The notes beneath the pieces are model-generated. The model made no database searches. It was not told the DNA's origin and saw only the letters and a list, made by a program, of their open reading frames with translations. Position numbers and translations under genes: made by a program. A stretch of 64,000 nucleotides of DNA from Hespellia sp. Its GTDB lineage: Bacteria; Bacillota; Clostridia; Lachnospirales; Lachnospiraceae. Location of the stretch: positions 34,230-98,229 of the forward strand of contig JAQUUC010000008.1 in NCBI GenBank assembly GCA_028694105.1, in the 5' to 3' direction. The stretch's first letter is position 1. Every line of letters begins with the position of its first letter. This document shows, piece after piece, positions 35,527 to 43,592 of the stretch.

Positions 35527-37641
35527 ATGGCAGTTATTACAATTGATGGAACCAGATTAGAAGTTCCTGATAATAAGAATGTGTTGGATTGTGCTTTGGA
35601 AAATGGAATCTACATCCCACATTTATGTCATCATAAAGACTTAAGCCCACTCGGCTCATGTCGTATGTGCGTAGTTGAAGTCGAAGGTCAGGAAGGCGTA
35701 ACAACATCCTGTACGTTAAAAGCCAAAGATGGTTTAGTAATTAAGACAAAGACACCTGAGGTGGATCGTCTTAGAATGCTCGCTTTAGAGCTTCTCTTGA
35801 CAGGTCACCCGGCAGAATGTACCGGATGTCCAAAATACGGTAACTGTGAACTTCAGATGATGATCCAGTATATCGGACCAAAGACAGGCCGTCTGAAAAT
35901 GAGAACAAAAGGATTTAAGGCAGTGGAAGAGAATCCTCTGATTCTTCATGATATGAACCGCTGTGTACTCTGCGGAAGATGTGTACGTGCATGTAACGAA
36001 CTTCGCGGCGTAAAAGTGCTTCAGTACCAGAAGAAAGATATGGAAACATATGTTGGAACATTACATGGTAAATTATTAAAAGATGCGGACTGCCGTTTCT
36101 GCGGAGCATGTGCAGAGGTATGTCCAACCGGAACAATCCGCGACAAGATCATCGACTCAGAGGTGAAGAGAGAAGATGCAGTCGTGCCATGTCGCCATGC
36201 ATGTCCGGCACATACAGATATTCCTCGTTACATCCGCCACGTCAAAAATGGTGAGTACGATGAGGCAGCAGCAGTCATCCGCGAGAAGGTACCATTCCCG
36301 AAAGCACTTGGCTACATCTGTACACATGTCTGTGAATTAGACTGTAAGAGAAAAGAAGTAAGTGAAGCAATGTCAATCCGTGACATCAAGCGCTACGCGG
36401 CTGACCATGATACAGGTTCTGTATGGAAGGGCAAAGGAAAACAGCTCGCAGATACGGGCAAGAAGGTTTGTGTTGTCGGTGGAGGTCCTGCCGGTTTAAC
36501 AGCAGCATACTACTTAAGAAAACAGGGACATGATGTCACATTAAAAGAAGCACTTCCTACTGTTGGCGGTATGATGGCCTATGGCATCCCTTCTTACAGA
36601 CTTCCTCGTGAAATCATTGCAGATGAAGCAAAAGTAATTGAGGAGCAGGGTGTTAAGATTGAAGTCAATACAAAGGTTGAAAAACCTGCGGAATTATTAA
36701 ATGAATATGATGCAGTCCTGATGACAATCGGTGGACATGCAGGCGTTCGTCTTCCTATGGAAGGAAATGACTACGAAGGTGTTATTTTAAATGCTGACTT
36801 CTTAAGAAATGCCAGCATGGGAAAAGAAACCGGAATGGGAAAGAGAATCATCGTTCTCGGTGGTGGTAATGTTGCATTTGACTGTGCAAGAACAGCGAAG
36901 AGACTTGGCGCTGAAGAAATTCATCTCGCATGTCTTGAGGCAAGAGAAGTCATGACGGCTGATGATGAAGAAATCGAACAGGCTAAGGAAGAAGGAATCT
37001 TCGTACATCCTGCACAGACATTTGAGAGAATCACTGGAGACGGAAAAGTAACTGGTGTTGATTTCATGAACGTAAAATCATTTACATTTGACGAAAACCG
37101 TCGTGCAATTATTGAAAAAGAAGAAGGTTCTGAACATCATATTGATGGTGATACAGTTATCTTCGCAGTTGGACAGAGACCAGACATCACAGAAGATGCA
37201 GGACTGACACTCGGAAGAGGCAACAGTATTACAGTCAAGGATATGAATGCAGATAAGGCAACATCAGTAGATGGAATCTTCGCGGCAGGCGATGCAATCT
37301 ATGGAACAAAATCCGTAATCATGGCAATCGAGTCTGGCAGAGAAGCAGCCATCCAGATGGATAAATATCTGGGCGGAGATGGAGATATTTCTGAAGTTCT
37401 TGCACCGGTGCAGGAATTAAATCCATACATAGGCGAGTGTCCGGGATTTGGATATCTTGAGAAGAAACATACACAGGTTGATGCTCCGGAATCAAGAAGC
37501 AATAATTTTGAGTTATTTGATCATGGCATCTGTGATTCAGATATCTGTGCTGAAGCAGGACGTTGTCTGCAGTGTGATCTGAGACTTCAGATCGCAAGAC
37601 CAACTACATGGGGCGATTTCTCAGAGAATAAGGAGGCGTAA
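35527..37641 (+). CDS. NuoG-like Fe-S/GltD-like flavin fusion oxidoreductase
   Basis: A 704-residue fusion. Residues 1-75 form a [2Fe-2S] ferredoxin domain (Cys34, 45, 48, 62). A His/Cys cluster motif follows (HPAECTGCPKYGNC), then two [4Fe-4S] motifs (CVLCGRCVRAC and CRFCGACAEVC). From about 220 on it is GltD-like: CRHACPAHTDIP, the FAD loop VVGGGPAGLTAAYYL, the NAD(P) loop VLGGGNVAFDCARTA and the FAD end motif DGIFAAGDA. A final CLQC pair closes it. It probably moves electrons between NAD(P)H and Fe-S partners. It ends 2 bases before the NuoF-like gene. Confidence 0.9.
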   Translation: MAVITIDGTRLEVPDNKNVLDCALENGIYIPHLCHHKDLSPLGSCRMCVVEVEGQEGVTTSCTLKAKDGLVIKTKTPEVDRLRMLALELLLTGHPAECTGCPKYGNCELQMMIQYIGPKTGRLKMRTKGFKAVEENPLILHDMNRCVLCGRCVRACNELRGVKVLQYQKKDMETYVGTLHGKLLKDADCRFCGACAEVCPTGTIRDKIIDSEVKREDAVVPCRHACPAHTDIPRYIRHVKNGEYDEAAAVIREKVPFPKALGYICTHVCELDCKRKEVSEAMSIRDIKRYAADHDTGSVWKGKGKQLADTGKKVCVVGGGPAGLTAAYYLRKQGHDVTLKEALPTVGGMMAYGIPSYRLPREIIADEAKVIEEQGVKIEVNTKVEKPAELLNEYDAVLMTIGGHAGVRLPMEGNDYEGVILNADFLRNASMGKETGMGKRIIVLGGGNVAFDCARTAKRLGAEEIHLACLEAREVMTADDEEIEQAKEEGIFVHPAQTFERITGDGKVTGVDFMNVKSFTFDENRRAIIEKEEGSEHHIDGDTVIFAVGQRPDITEDAGLTLGRGNSITVKDMNADKATSVDGIFAAGDAIYGTKSVIMAIESGREAAIQMDKYLGGDGDISEVLAPVQELNPYIGECPGFGYLEKKHTQVDAPESRSNNFELFDHGICDSDICAEAGRCLQCDLRLQIARPTTWGDFSENKEA

Positions 37642-37643
37642 AG

Positions 37644-38843
37644 ATGAGTGCGATTGAAAATGCAAAGCAAATGAGTAAAGAAGAAGTAGTAGAAAAGATT
37701 GCAGCACTTGATTTAATGGAATACGGCCTCTGCCATGAAAAATTGAGTGACCGTTTAAATGCTGCAGTGACAGAAGCGCAGGAAGAGGGCAAAGAACTTG
37801 GCGTTGTGGCTGCACTTAACAATGCAGATACAGATAAAGTTTTGCTGGAAGTATTAAAAGCAGACCCGGCAAAAGTTATGGAGGGAATCGCAATTGCAGC
37901 CTATGCAATGGGCGCTGAAAAGATGAGCATTCAGATTCCGGAAGAGGATACGAAGACTGCAGAAGCTGTGAAAGAAGCGGCAGATGCAGCAGGCGTGGAA
38001 ATTGTTATGAGTATTGTAGATATAAGAGCCAATAAAGGTTCTGCAATTCTACATATTGTAACAGCAGCAAACCTCGCAGATGCATTTGCGGACAAATACG
38101 AAGCCGGTGTATATGTATCGGTGAACGGCGAGCCAGTAAAGAAAGCTGCATGCGATACAAAAGTGTCAGATGTTGCTGATCTTAGCGGAGCAAAAGCGGT
38201 ACTTGCAGGATATAACTATTACACTCCGGAGACAATTGCTGACATGACTGTCGCTGAAGCAAACATCGATAATGGTGTGCTTAAAGTACTTGGAGAAAAG
38301 GATTGCATCGTATCTGAGACAGAGAAAAAAGTGACTGCATCAAGAAGGCAGAGCTGTGGTAAATGTGTCTTCTGTCGTGAAGGATTGCTCCAGCTTCAGG
38401 CTATGCAGAAAGATATGACAGATGGAAAAGGAAAAGAAGATTACATGGCAATCACAAAGGAAATTGGAGAGGCTATGAGATTTTCGACACCATGTACCAT
38501 GGGCCAGACATCGTCTGAGATAGCACTGAGTGCAATTGATTTATTCGAGAGCGAGTATGTGGCTCATTATAAAAAGAAAGAGTGCCCGGCAGGAGTCTGC
38601 TTCTCATCTGAGACAGTTTACATTGATCCGAAGCTTTGTACAGGATGTGGAGACTGTATGGATGTTTGTCCAAAAGACTGTATTGAAGGAAAAGCAAAAT
38701 TCATTCATATGATTGATGATTTTGATTGTGACAGATGTGGAAAATGTATTGAAGAATGTCCAGAAAACGCTATAATTAAGACATCTGGAAAACTTCCAAA
38801 ACTTCCGAACAGACTTACAAAGGTCGGAAGATTTAAACGATAA
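37644..38843 (+). CDS. NuoF-like Fe-S protein with lost FMN-binding loop
   Basis: A 399-residue protein. The middle (VMEGIAIAAYAMGAEKMSIQIPE) matches the NuoF/HydB stretch after the FMN site, but the family's GRGGAGFP loop is absent. The NuoF cluster motif CGKCVFCREG ... CTMG is kept, followed by a two-cluster ferredoxin domain (CTGCGDCMDVCPKDC, CDRCGKCIEECPENA). NADH oxidation at this subunit is therefore doubtful; it may be a structural electron conduit for the preceding fusion protein. AAGGAGGC lies upstream. Confidence 0.85.
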   Translation: MSAIENAKQMSKEEVVEKIAALDLMEYGLCHEKLSDRLNAAVTEAQEEGKELGVVAALNNADTDKVLLEVLKADPAKVMEGIAIAAYAMGAEKMSIQIPEEDTKTAEAVKEAADAAGVEIVMSIVDIRANKGSAILHIVTAANLADAFADKYEAGVYVSVNGEPVKKAACDTKVSDVADLSGAKAVLAGYNYYTPETIADMTVAEANIDNGVLKVLGEKDCIVSETEKKVTASRRQSCGKCVFCREGLLQLQAMQKDMTDGKGKEDYMAITKEIGEAMRFSTPCTMGQTSSEIALSAIDLFESEYVAHYKKKECPAGVCFSSETVYIDPKLCTGCGDCMDVCPKDCIEGKAKFIHMIDDFDCDRCGKCIEECPENAIIKTSGKLPKLPNRLTKVGRFKR

Positions 38844-38894
38844 AAAGACAATGAGCCAAGAGACATACTCTGGGTCAAAGGATAGGAGATAATA

Positions 38895-39131
38895 ATGAGA
38901 GTCAAACAGATTACAAACATTGATGGATTTTACAAGGCACTGAATCAGTGTGAAGGAAAAGTGGAACTGATTACAGATGAAAGAGATGTATTGAATCTTG
39001 CATCTACACTGACACAGTTTATCGGACTTACAACAGTATTCAGTAATCCGAATGTAAAAGAATATGAGATTGTATGCTGCAATCCAGAAGATTTCAAGTA
39101 CATTGAGGAATTTCTTGTACCTGTAAAATAG
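38895..39131 (+). CDS. Small protein, possibly HPr-like fold
   Basis: A 78-residue protein with a good ribosome binding site (GGATAGGAGAT). FYKALNQCEGKVELITDERDVLNLASTLTQFIGL and the final EIVCCNPEDFKYIEEFL suggest the beta-alpha-beta layout of HPr-like domains, with no phosphorylatable His at the usual place. It follows the Fe-S genes by 50 bases and ends before a terminator, so it is part of that operon. I do not recognise a function. Confidence 0.6.
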   Translation: MRVKQITNIDGFYKALNQCEGKVELITDERDVLNLASTLTQFIGLTTVFSNPNVKEYEIVCCNPEDFKYIEEFLVPVK

Positions 39132-39151
39132 TAAAATCAGAATTATAATAG

Positions 39152-39196
39152 ACGGTTCTTCTGCCTGTGAATACACAGCCGGAAGAACCGTTTTTT
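39152..39196 (+). terminator. Strong terminator of the redox operon
   Basis: A stem of ACGGTTCTTC pairing with GAAGAACCGT, continued by CTGTG/CACAG, is followed by six T. Confidence 0.9.
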
Positions 39197-39260
39197 GTGA
39201 TATGTAATTGTACCATGATGGTCGTAACCGAGAATACCAGCCAATTTCAAAGTATTTCTA

Positions 39261-39281
39261 AACACTTTGAAGCAAAGTGTT
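39261..39281. promoter_or_regulatory. Perfect inverted repeat upstream of the ACP gene
   Basis: AACACTTTG and CAAAGTGTT are separated by 3 bases; further pairing (TCTA/TAGA) flanks them. A TATAAT box follows at 39306-39311, placing the repeat near the -35 region. It is a candidate operator for the TetR protein encoded downstream. Confidence 0.65.
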
Positions 39282-39353
39282 CTAGATTTACAAGTCGTTG
39301 AATTATATAATGAAATCAGTTAATAAATGATAATCTAATGGAGGAAACAAGAT

Positions 39354-39593
39354 ATGACAAGAGAAGAAGTAGTAGCAAAGATGATTGAGTATGCTGCAAT
39401 GGCATGGAACGTAGACGCAGCTAACATCAATGAGAACACGAACATCGCAGAAGAATTGGGCGTTGAATCTGTAAAGCGTGTAGCAGTGAGCGCATCTATC
39501 GAGAATGATTTTGATATCATGATCCCGGTTGCAAGATTTGGACAGTACAAAACGATTGGCGAATTAGCTGATTTCGTAATGGAAGAAATGTAA
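39354..39593 (+). CDS. Acyl carrier protein
   Basis: A 79-residue ACP. The prosthetic-group Ser is likely Ser39 in LGVESVKRV: the usual Asp-Ser-Leu reads Glu-Ser-Val. The flanking helices (MIEYAAMAWNV; IGELADFVMEEM) fit the four-helix carrier fold. GGAGG precedes the ATG. It lies 13 bases before the second thiolase-like gene and far from any fatty-acid genes, so it is a dedicated carrier, probably loaded by the phosphopantetheinyl transferase encoded at 48786. Confidence 0.88.
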   Translation: MTREEVVAKMIEYAAMAWNVDAANINENTNIAEELGVESVKRVAVSASIENDFDIMIPVARFGQYKTIGELADFVMEEM

Positions 39594-39606
39594 GAGGAGA
39601 AAAACT

Positions 39607-40896
39607 ATGGTACATAATGTAAAATTAGGACAAAACATGAGAAGTGTATCCATTGTTGGTGTTGGAGCAACTCCTTTCTTCAATGGAATTACAAATAAGC
39701 AGTATCATGGACTTACCAATGGTGAGCTGTTTGGTTATGCAGCACTGGATGCGATGAAAGACGCACACGTAGAGCCAAGGGATGTGCAGTATTTCTTCCA
39801 TGGTTCAGCAAATCCACATGTATTAAATGGATGTATTACTCCAAACCTTCAGGTTGCTGACTGGTTCGGTATGAGAGGAAAAGGTTCTCTCTCTCACTCA
39901 GAAGGATGCTGTACAGGTTATATTGCATTAGAAGAGGCTGTGATGGCAGTAGCAAGTGGAGCTTATGATATTGTTCTTACAGGTTGTGGTGATCAGGGAA
40001 CCGGTATGCCGGATGGCAATACACCTGACCATATGCGTACAGCACTCACAACAGAAGTATTATTCCCGGATCTTGATTCCATTTTTGATCGTGCTTACGG
40101 ACGTTATCTTGGTGGTGGTCCCGGTATGAATCATGATGACTGGATTAACTTCTATGCAAGAGAGAATGGATTAACAGCAGAACAGGTAGATGACGTATTA
40201 AATCATCAGGCTTACCATTTCAGACGTGCTGCTGAACTTTGCCCCAGAGCAATTCGCAGAACACCATTTGATCAGATGGCAAAAGATGCCGGATATGACG
40301 ATGTATGGGAATTCATGAAATCCCCACATAATCCAAAGATGACACAGTATCTCAGAACTTCAAGTGATTCATGCGTGGCAGACGGTGCAGCCTGCTGTAT
40401 CGTTGTTCCAACTGAAATCGCTCATAAATATACAGACAAACCAATCGAAGTATTGGCAACCGGTGCATCCGTATTAGATGCGATCGTTCCTCATTTAGAG
40501 AAAAAAGCAACTGCAGAGGCTGCCCGTCAGGTGTTCGAAGCGACCGGTCTTACTGCGGATGATATGGACCTGTTATTTGTGAATGACTTTATCGGTTCTT
40601 CTGCATTCCTTGCAGCAGAGGAGATTGGTTATCTTCCAAAAGGAGAAGGATGGAAATCTGTACTCGAAGGAAGAATCGCATTTGATGGAGACAAACCAAT
40701 GAATACAAATGGTGGACGTACTTCTTATGGTCATGCATTTGGTGCATCAGGAATGGCAGACATATTTGAAGCTGTCACTCAGATGCGTGGAGAAGCTGGA
40801 GAACGCCAGATTAAGAAGATGCCTAAGCATACTTTCTTAAGAGGTTTTGGTGGAGCACAGAATGTTCGTGCAACCATTTTACGAGCAAACTTTTAA
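39607..40896 (+). CDS. Thiolase-like protein (DUF35-partnered type), paralogue 2
   Basis: A 429-residue thiolase-superfamily protein about half identical by eye to the one at 8390 (shared DWFGMRGKGS, ALEEAVMAVASGAYDIVL and GYLPKGEGWK). The nucleophile is likely Cys101 in EGCCTG. The late His is in GGRTSYGHAFGASG, and NDF is in place of NEAF. GAGGAG lies upstream. It sits directly between the ACP and DUF35 genes, so acyl-ACP is a plausible partner. A C-acyl transferase, deacylase or retro-aldolase role is possible; true thiolysis is unlikely because the second Cys motif is absent. Confidence 0.88.
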   Translation: MVHNVKLGQNMRSVSIVGVGATPFFNGITNKQYHGLTNGELFGYAALDAMKDAHVEPRDVQYFFHGSANPHVLNGCITPNLQVADWFGMRGKGSLSHSEGCCTGYIALEEAVMAVASGAYDIVLTGCGDQGTGMPDGNTPDHMRTALTTEVLFPDLDSIFDRAYGRYLGGGPGMNHDDWINFYARENGLTAEQVDDVLNHQAYHFRRAAELCPRAIRRTPFDQMAKDAGYDDVWEFMKSPHNPKMTQYLRTSSDSCVADGAACCIVVPTEIAHKYTDKPIEVLATGASVLDAIVPHLEKKATAEAARQVFEATGLTADDMDLLFVNDFIGSSAFLAAEEIGYLPKGEGWKSVLEGRIAFDGDKPMNTNGGRTSYGHAFGASGMADIFEAVTQMRGEAGERQIKKMPKHTFLRGFGGAQNVRATILRANF

Positions 40897-40910
40897 GGGA
40901 GGAAATGAAG

Positions 40911-41357
40911 ATGGATCAGAATAGAATTAGTACAGAAGAATTTTGGAATCCGGAGCATGTTGTAGAGAAGTTCTGGAATGGTTTAAAAGATGGCGTTATT
41001 TACGCAAAGAAATGTAAAGAGTGTGGAGCAATCGAATTCCCACCTCATCATGCATGTAATGAATGTGGTTATCATGATACAGAGTGGACAACACTGAAAG
41101 GAACAGGAATGTTAAAGTCATTCGTATTTACAGGTTTGTTGAATGCAAGACTTGAACTTGAAGATATGGGACTGAAATATGTCTGCGGTGAAGTTCAGTT
41201 TGATGAAGGACCAGAGATGAATGCGGTTATTCTTGGAATTAACAAGAAAAAGGGAAGAGAAATCATGGATAAACTTCCAGTAAAGGTTCGCCCGGTATTC
41301 TTTGACATGGGAAGATATACAACACTATTCTTTGAACTTGATGAAGATGAGAAATAA
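40911..41357 (+). CDS. Zn-ribbon OB-fold (DUF35) partner protein, paralogue 2
   Basis: A 148-residue protein. The second ATG is chosen as it lies 8 bases after GGGAGG; the first is 2 bases away. The zinc ribbon has CKECG and CNECG pairs and is followed by an OB-fold-like region ending YTTLFFELDED, nearly the same as the end of paralogue 1. It likely forms a complex with the thiolase-like protein encoded immediately upstream. Confidence 0.88.
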   Translation: MDQNRISTEEFWNPEHVVEKFWNGLKDGVIYAKKCKECGAIEFPPHHACNECGYHDTEWTTLKGTGMLKSFVFTGLLNARLELEDMGLKYVCGEVQFDEGPEMNAVILGINKKKGREIMDKLPVKVRPVFFDMGRYTTLFFELDEDEK

Positions 41358-41368
41358 TGATGAAATAA

Positions 41369-41406
41369 AATGAGGCAAGATGTGAAATCAAACATCCTGC
41401 CTCATT
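41369..41406. terminator. Bidirectional terminator between convergent genes
   Basis: AATGAGGCAAGATGT and ACATCCTGCCTCATT form a 15-bp stem with one wobble pair. It serves the DUF35 gene on one strand and the TetR gene on the other. Confidence 0.8.
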
Positions 41407-41415
41407 CTATGTGTT

Positions 41416-42096
41416 TTAATTTTCTTCAGGGATACTGATTTTTTCTTTGAATGCCGGTTTTTCCGTACCACGTTTGAAGGTCAGGTAACCTGCACCGACA
41501 CGCATGGTGTTAAGCAGGTTTACGATATCCAGAACGGACACAAAATCAGCACCATCATTATCAAGCCATGTGCGAACAGAAAACAAATGAAGTTCAGAAC
41601 ATGCTTTTACAAAATAACTGCGAAGTTCGTCTCGCGGGAGTCCATCATTGTCCATCATGACATTCATGTACTTGCTGATGATATTTTCTAATTTTTTTTC
41701 GAAGTAGCTGTCCCCATTCGTTACATGCAGAAGCGTTCGAATTGCATCTTTGTTTTCTTTCGAAAACTCATACCACACAAGAAAAGCCTGTGGCGGTTCA
41801 TAGTCATATTTCTCTACGAAATCTTCTAATGGAAATTTGGCGTGAATCGTAGAACCTATAGATTCATAGCGATTTGTCAGATCTTCAATCAGACGCATCT
41901 GAATCTGTTCCATAAGTTCGTAGATGTCACTGTAATACTGATAAAAAGTACCACGTGTAATACTGGCATTGGAGCATAATTCCTTTACAGTAATTTTGTC
42001 CCATCGTTTCTTTTCAATTAAATGTAAGAATGTCTGTGTAATTCTTTGCTTGGTTTGTTCGGATTTGGCTATTTTGCCATTTATCATGTCTGACAT
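41416..42096 (-). CDS. TetR/AcrR family transcriptional regulator
   Basis: A 226-residue regulator on the minus strand, the only such gene in the island. The N-terminal HTH is clear (ITVKELCSNASITRGTFYQYYSDIYELMEQI). The C-terminal part is helical, as in ligand-binding TetR domains. AGGAG lies 9 bases before the ATG. It is divergent from an MFS gene and convergent with the ACP operon, so one or both are likely targets. A ligand such as a phenolic aglycone or acyl-CoA would be typical, but is inference. Confidence 0.92.
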   Translation of the reverse strand: MSDMINGKIAKSEQTKQRITQTFLHLIEKKRWDKITVKELCSNASITRGTFYQYYSDIYELMEQIQMRLIEDLTNRYESIGSTIHAKFPLEDFVEKYDYEPPQAFLVWYEFSKENKDAIRTLLHVTNGDSYFEKKLENIISKYMNVMMDNDGLPRDELRSYFVKACSELHLFSVRTWLDNDGADFVSVLDIVNLLNTMRVGAGYLTFKRGTEKPAFKEKISIPEEN

Positions 42097-42148
42097 ATAT
42101 GTACACTCCTTTAATGGATTACAGTAAAAACAAGTAAAATCTAGTTAT

Positions 42149-42177
42149 ACTATAACAAAATCTTGATTTGGACACAA
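42149..42177 (-). promoter_or_regulatory. Promoter of the TetR gene
   Basis: On the minus strand, TTGTGT and TATAGT are separated by 17 bp. The -10 overlaps a short palindrome (GTTATA C TATAAC), which could be a site for self-repression. Confidence 0.55.
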
Positions 42178-42321
42178 TGAATTTCCCTAAAAATGAAGAA
42201 TTTGAACACAAAGAAGTATTTTGTACTGTTGTTTTTGTTCGTTTTTTTATATGATAAATGTACTAGTCATTAAAATGCAGATGAAGCATGAGTGACAGCA
42301 AAGAGAAAGAGGTAAAGAAGC

Positions 42322-43476
42322 GTGAGTAGATCAAAGAAAATAAAAATTATTATATCAATTATATGCATCTCATTTATTCAGGGACTGCAGTTCTGTGTAT
42401 CTCCAATATTGGGACCAATACAGAAACATTTTTCGGATGTAAGTATCAGTATGGTGCAGATGCTGGTTACTGTGCCAACGTTTTTGTCCATTATTGTTGC
42501 GATTGGATCTGGCTGGATTGTAGTGAAAATCAGTAAGAAAAAATTATTGTTGTTCGCAAGTGCGGTTGCAGGAATTACAGGATTTATGCCATTTCTTGCA
42601 GACAGTTTCAACCTGCTTTTCGTATCGCGTATCATTTATGGAGTGGCACTTGGACTTGCAATGGCCCTGAATACAGCTGTTGTTGCTGAGTTTTTTGAGG
42701 GTGATGAACGTGTGACAGTCATGGGAGTTCAGGCGGCGAGTGTAGGCGCTGGAATGGTTGTAGTTACGACGCTGGGAGGTATACTCGGAGCGATTCATTT
42801 CCAGAATGCATATTTTGTAGGCGTAATCGGCTTTATCGCATTGGTGGTTATTGCAGCATGTCTGCCTGAAACAGGTACGGCTAAAATAACAAAAACAGAG
42901 AAGATTACGCTGAATAAAAAAGTATATTTCACGGCATTCGTGGGTGTTCTTGAGATGATCTTTTTGATCACATTTTCAACGAATATTGCAATGCATATCA
43001 GTGGCAGCCTTGCAGGAAGCACAACTGTGTCTGGAAACCTGACCGGATTATTTGCAGGGGCGCAGATTGTAATGGGATTGATTCTTGGCGCAATTACGAA
43101 AGTGACAAAGAAGTATACCCTTCCGGCTGCGATGTTATCATTTAGTGTGGGTGCAGTTTTACTTATCATGTTCCCGTCAAACTACGTGATGCTGATGGTC
43201 GGTGCAGCTTTCTGTGGATTCTCGCAGGGAATGTTCGTACCTACTTCGATGGTTGAAGTTGCGAATGCAGTTAATCCGGCATCAACAGCAATGGCATCGG
43301 CAGTATTAACATGTGGTCTTTGTTTTGGACAGTTGATTTCACCAACCGTATTGAATACGGCATCAAAAGTGATACTGGGAGAAACAACAACGACAAATGT
43401 ATTTATTCTGGCAGCAATCGGCATGGCGATATCAGCGGTAATTGTGATTTTCAATAAGATGAAGAATAAAGAGTAG
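42322..43476 (+). CDS. MFS transporter
   Basis: A 384-residue, twelve-helix transporter beginning at GTG, 8 bases after GAGGT. It parallels the transporter at 34368 in length and motifs (KISKKKLLLFASAVAGI; AEFFEGDERVTVMG). Divergent from TetR, it is probably induced when that regulator is released and may export or import an aromatic or acid compound. Confidence 0.88.
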   Translation: MSRSKKIKIIISIICISFIQGLQFCVSPILGPIQKHFSDVSISMVQMLVTVPTFLSIIVAIGSGWIVVKISKKKLLLFASAVAGITGFMPFLADSFNLLFVSRIIYGVALGLAMALNTAVVAEFFEGDERVTVMGVQAASVGAGMVVVTTLGGILGAIHFQNAYFVGVIGFIALVVIAACLPETGTAKITKTEKITLNKKVYFTAFVGVLEMIFLITFSTNIAMHISGSLAGSTTVSGNLTGLFAGAQIVMGLILGAITKVTKKYTLPAAMLSFSVGAVLLIMFPSNYVMLMVGAAFCGFSQGMFVPTSMVEVANAVNPASTAMASAVLTCGLCFGQLISPTVLNTASKVILGETTTTNVFILAAIGMAISAVIVIFNKMKNKE

Positions 43477-43493
43477 AATGACGACAGATGCTT

Positions 43494-43537
43494 TGAGACA
43501 AGGGGAAGTACGCCCCTTGTCTCACTTTCTTTTTTTA
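43494..43537 (+). terminator. Strong terminator after the MFS gene
   Basis: A perfect stem of TGAGACAAGGGG with CCCCTTGTCTCA is followed by a T-rich run. Confidence 0.9.
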
Positions 43538-43592
43538 GGAAAATCAGTTATAATAAACTAGAAGATAACGTGAACAAAAACGAGGCGGAAAA

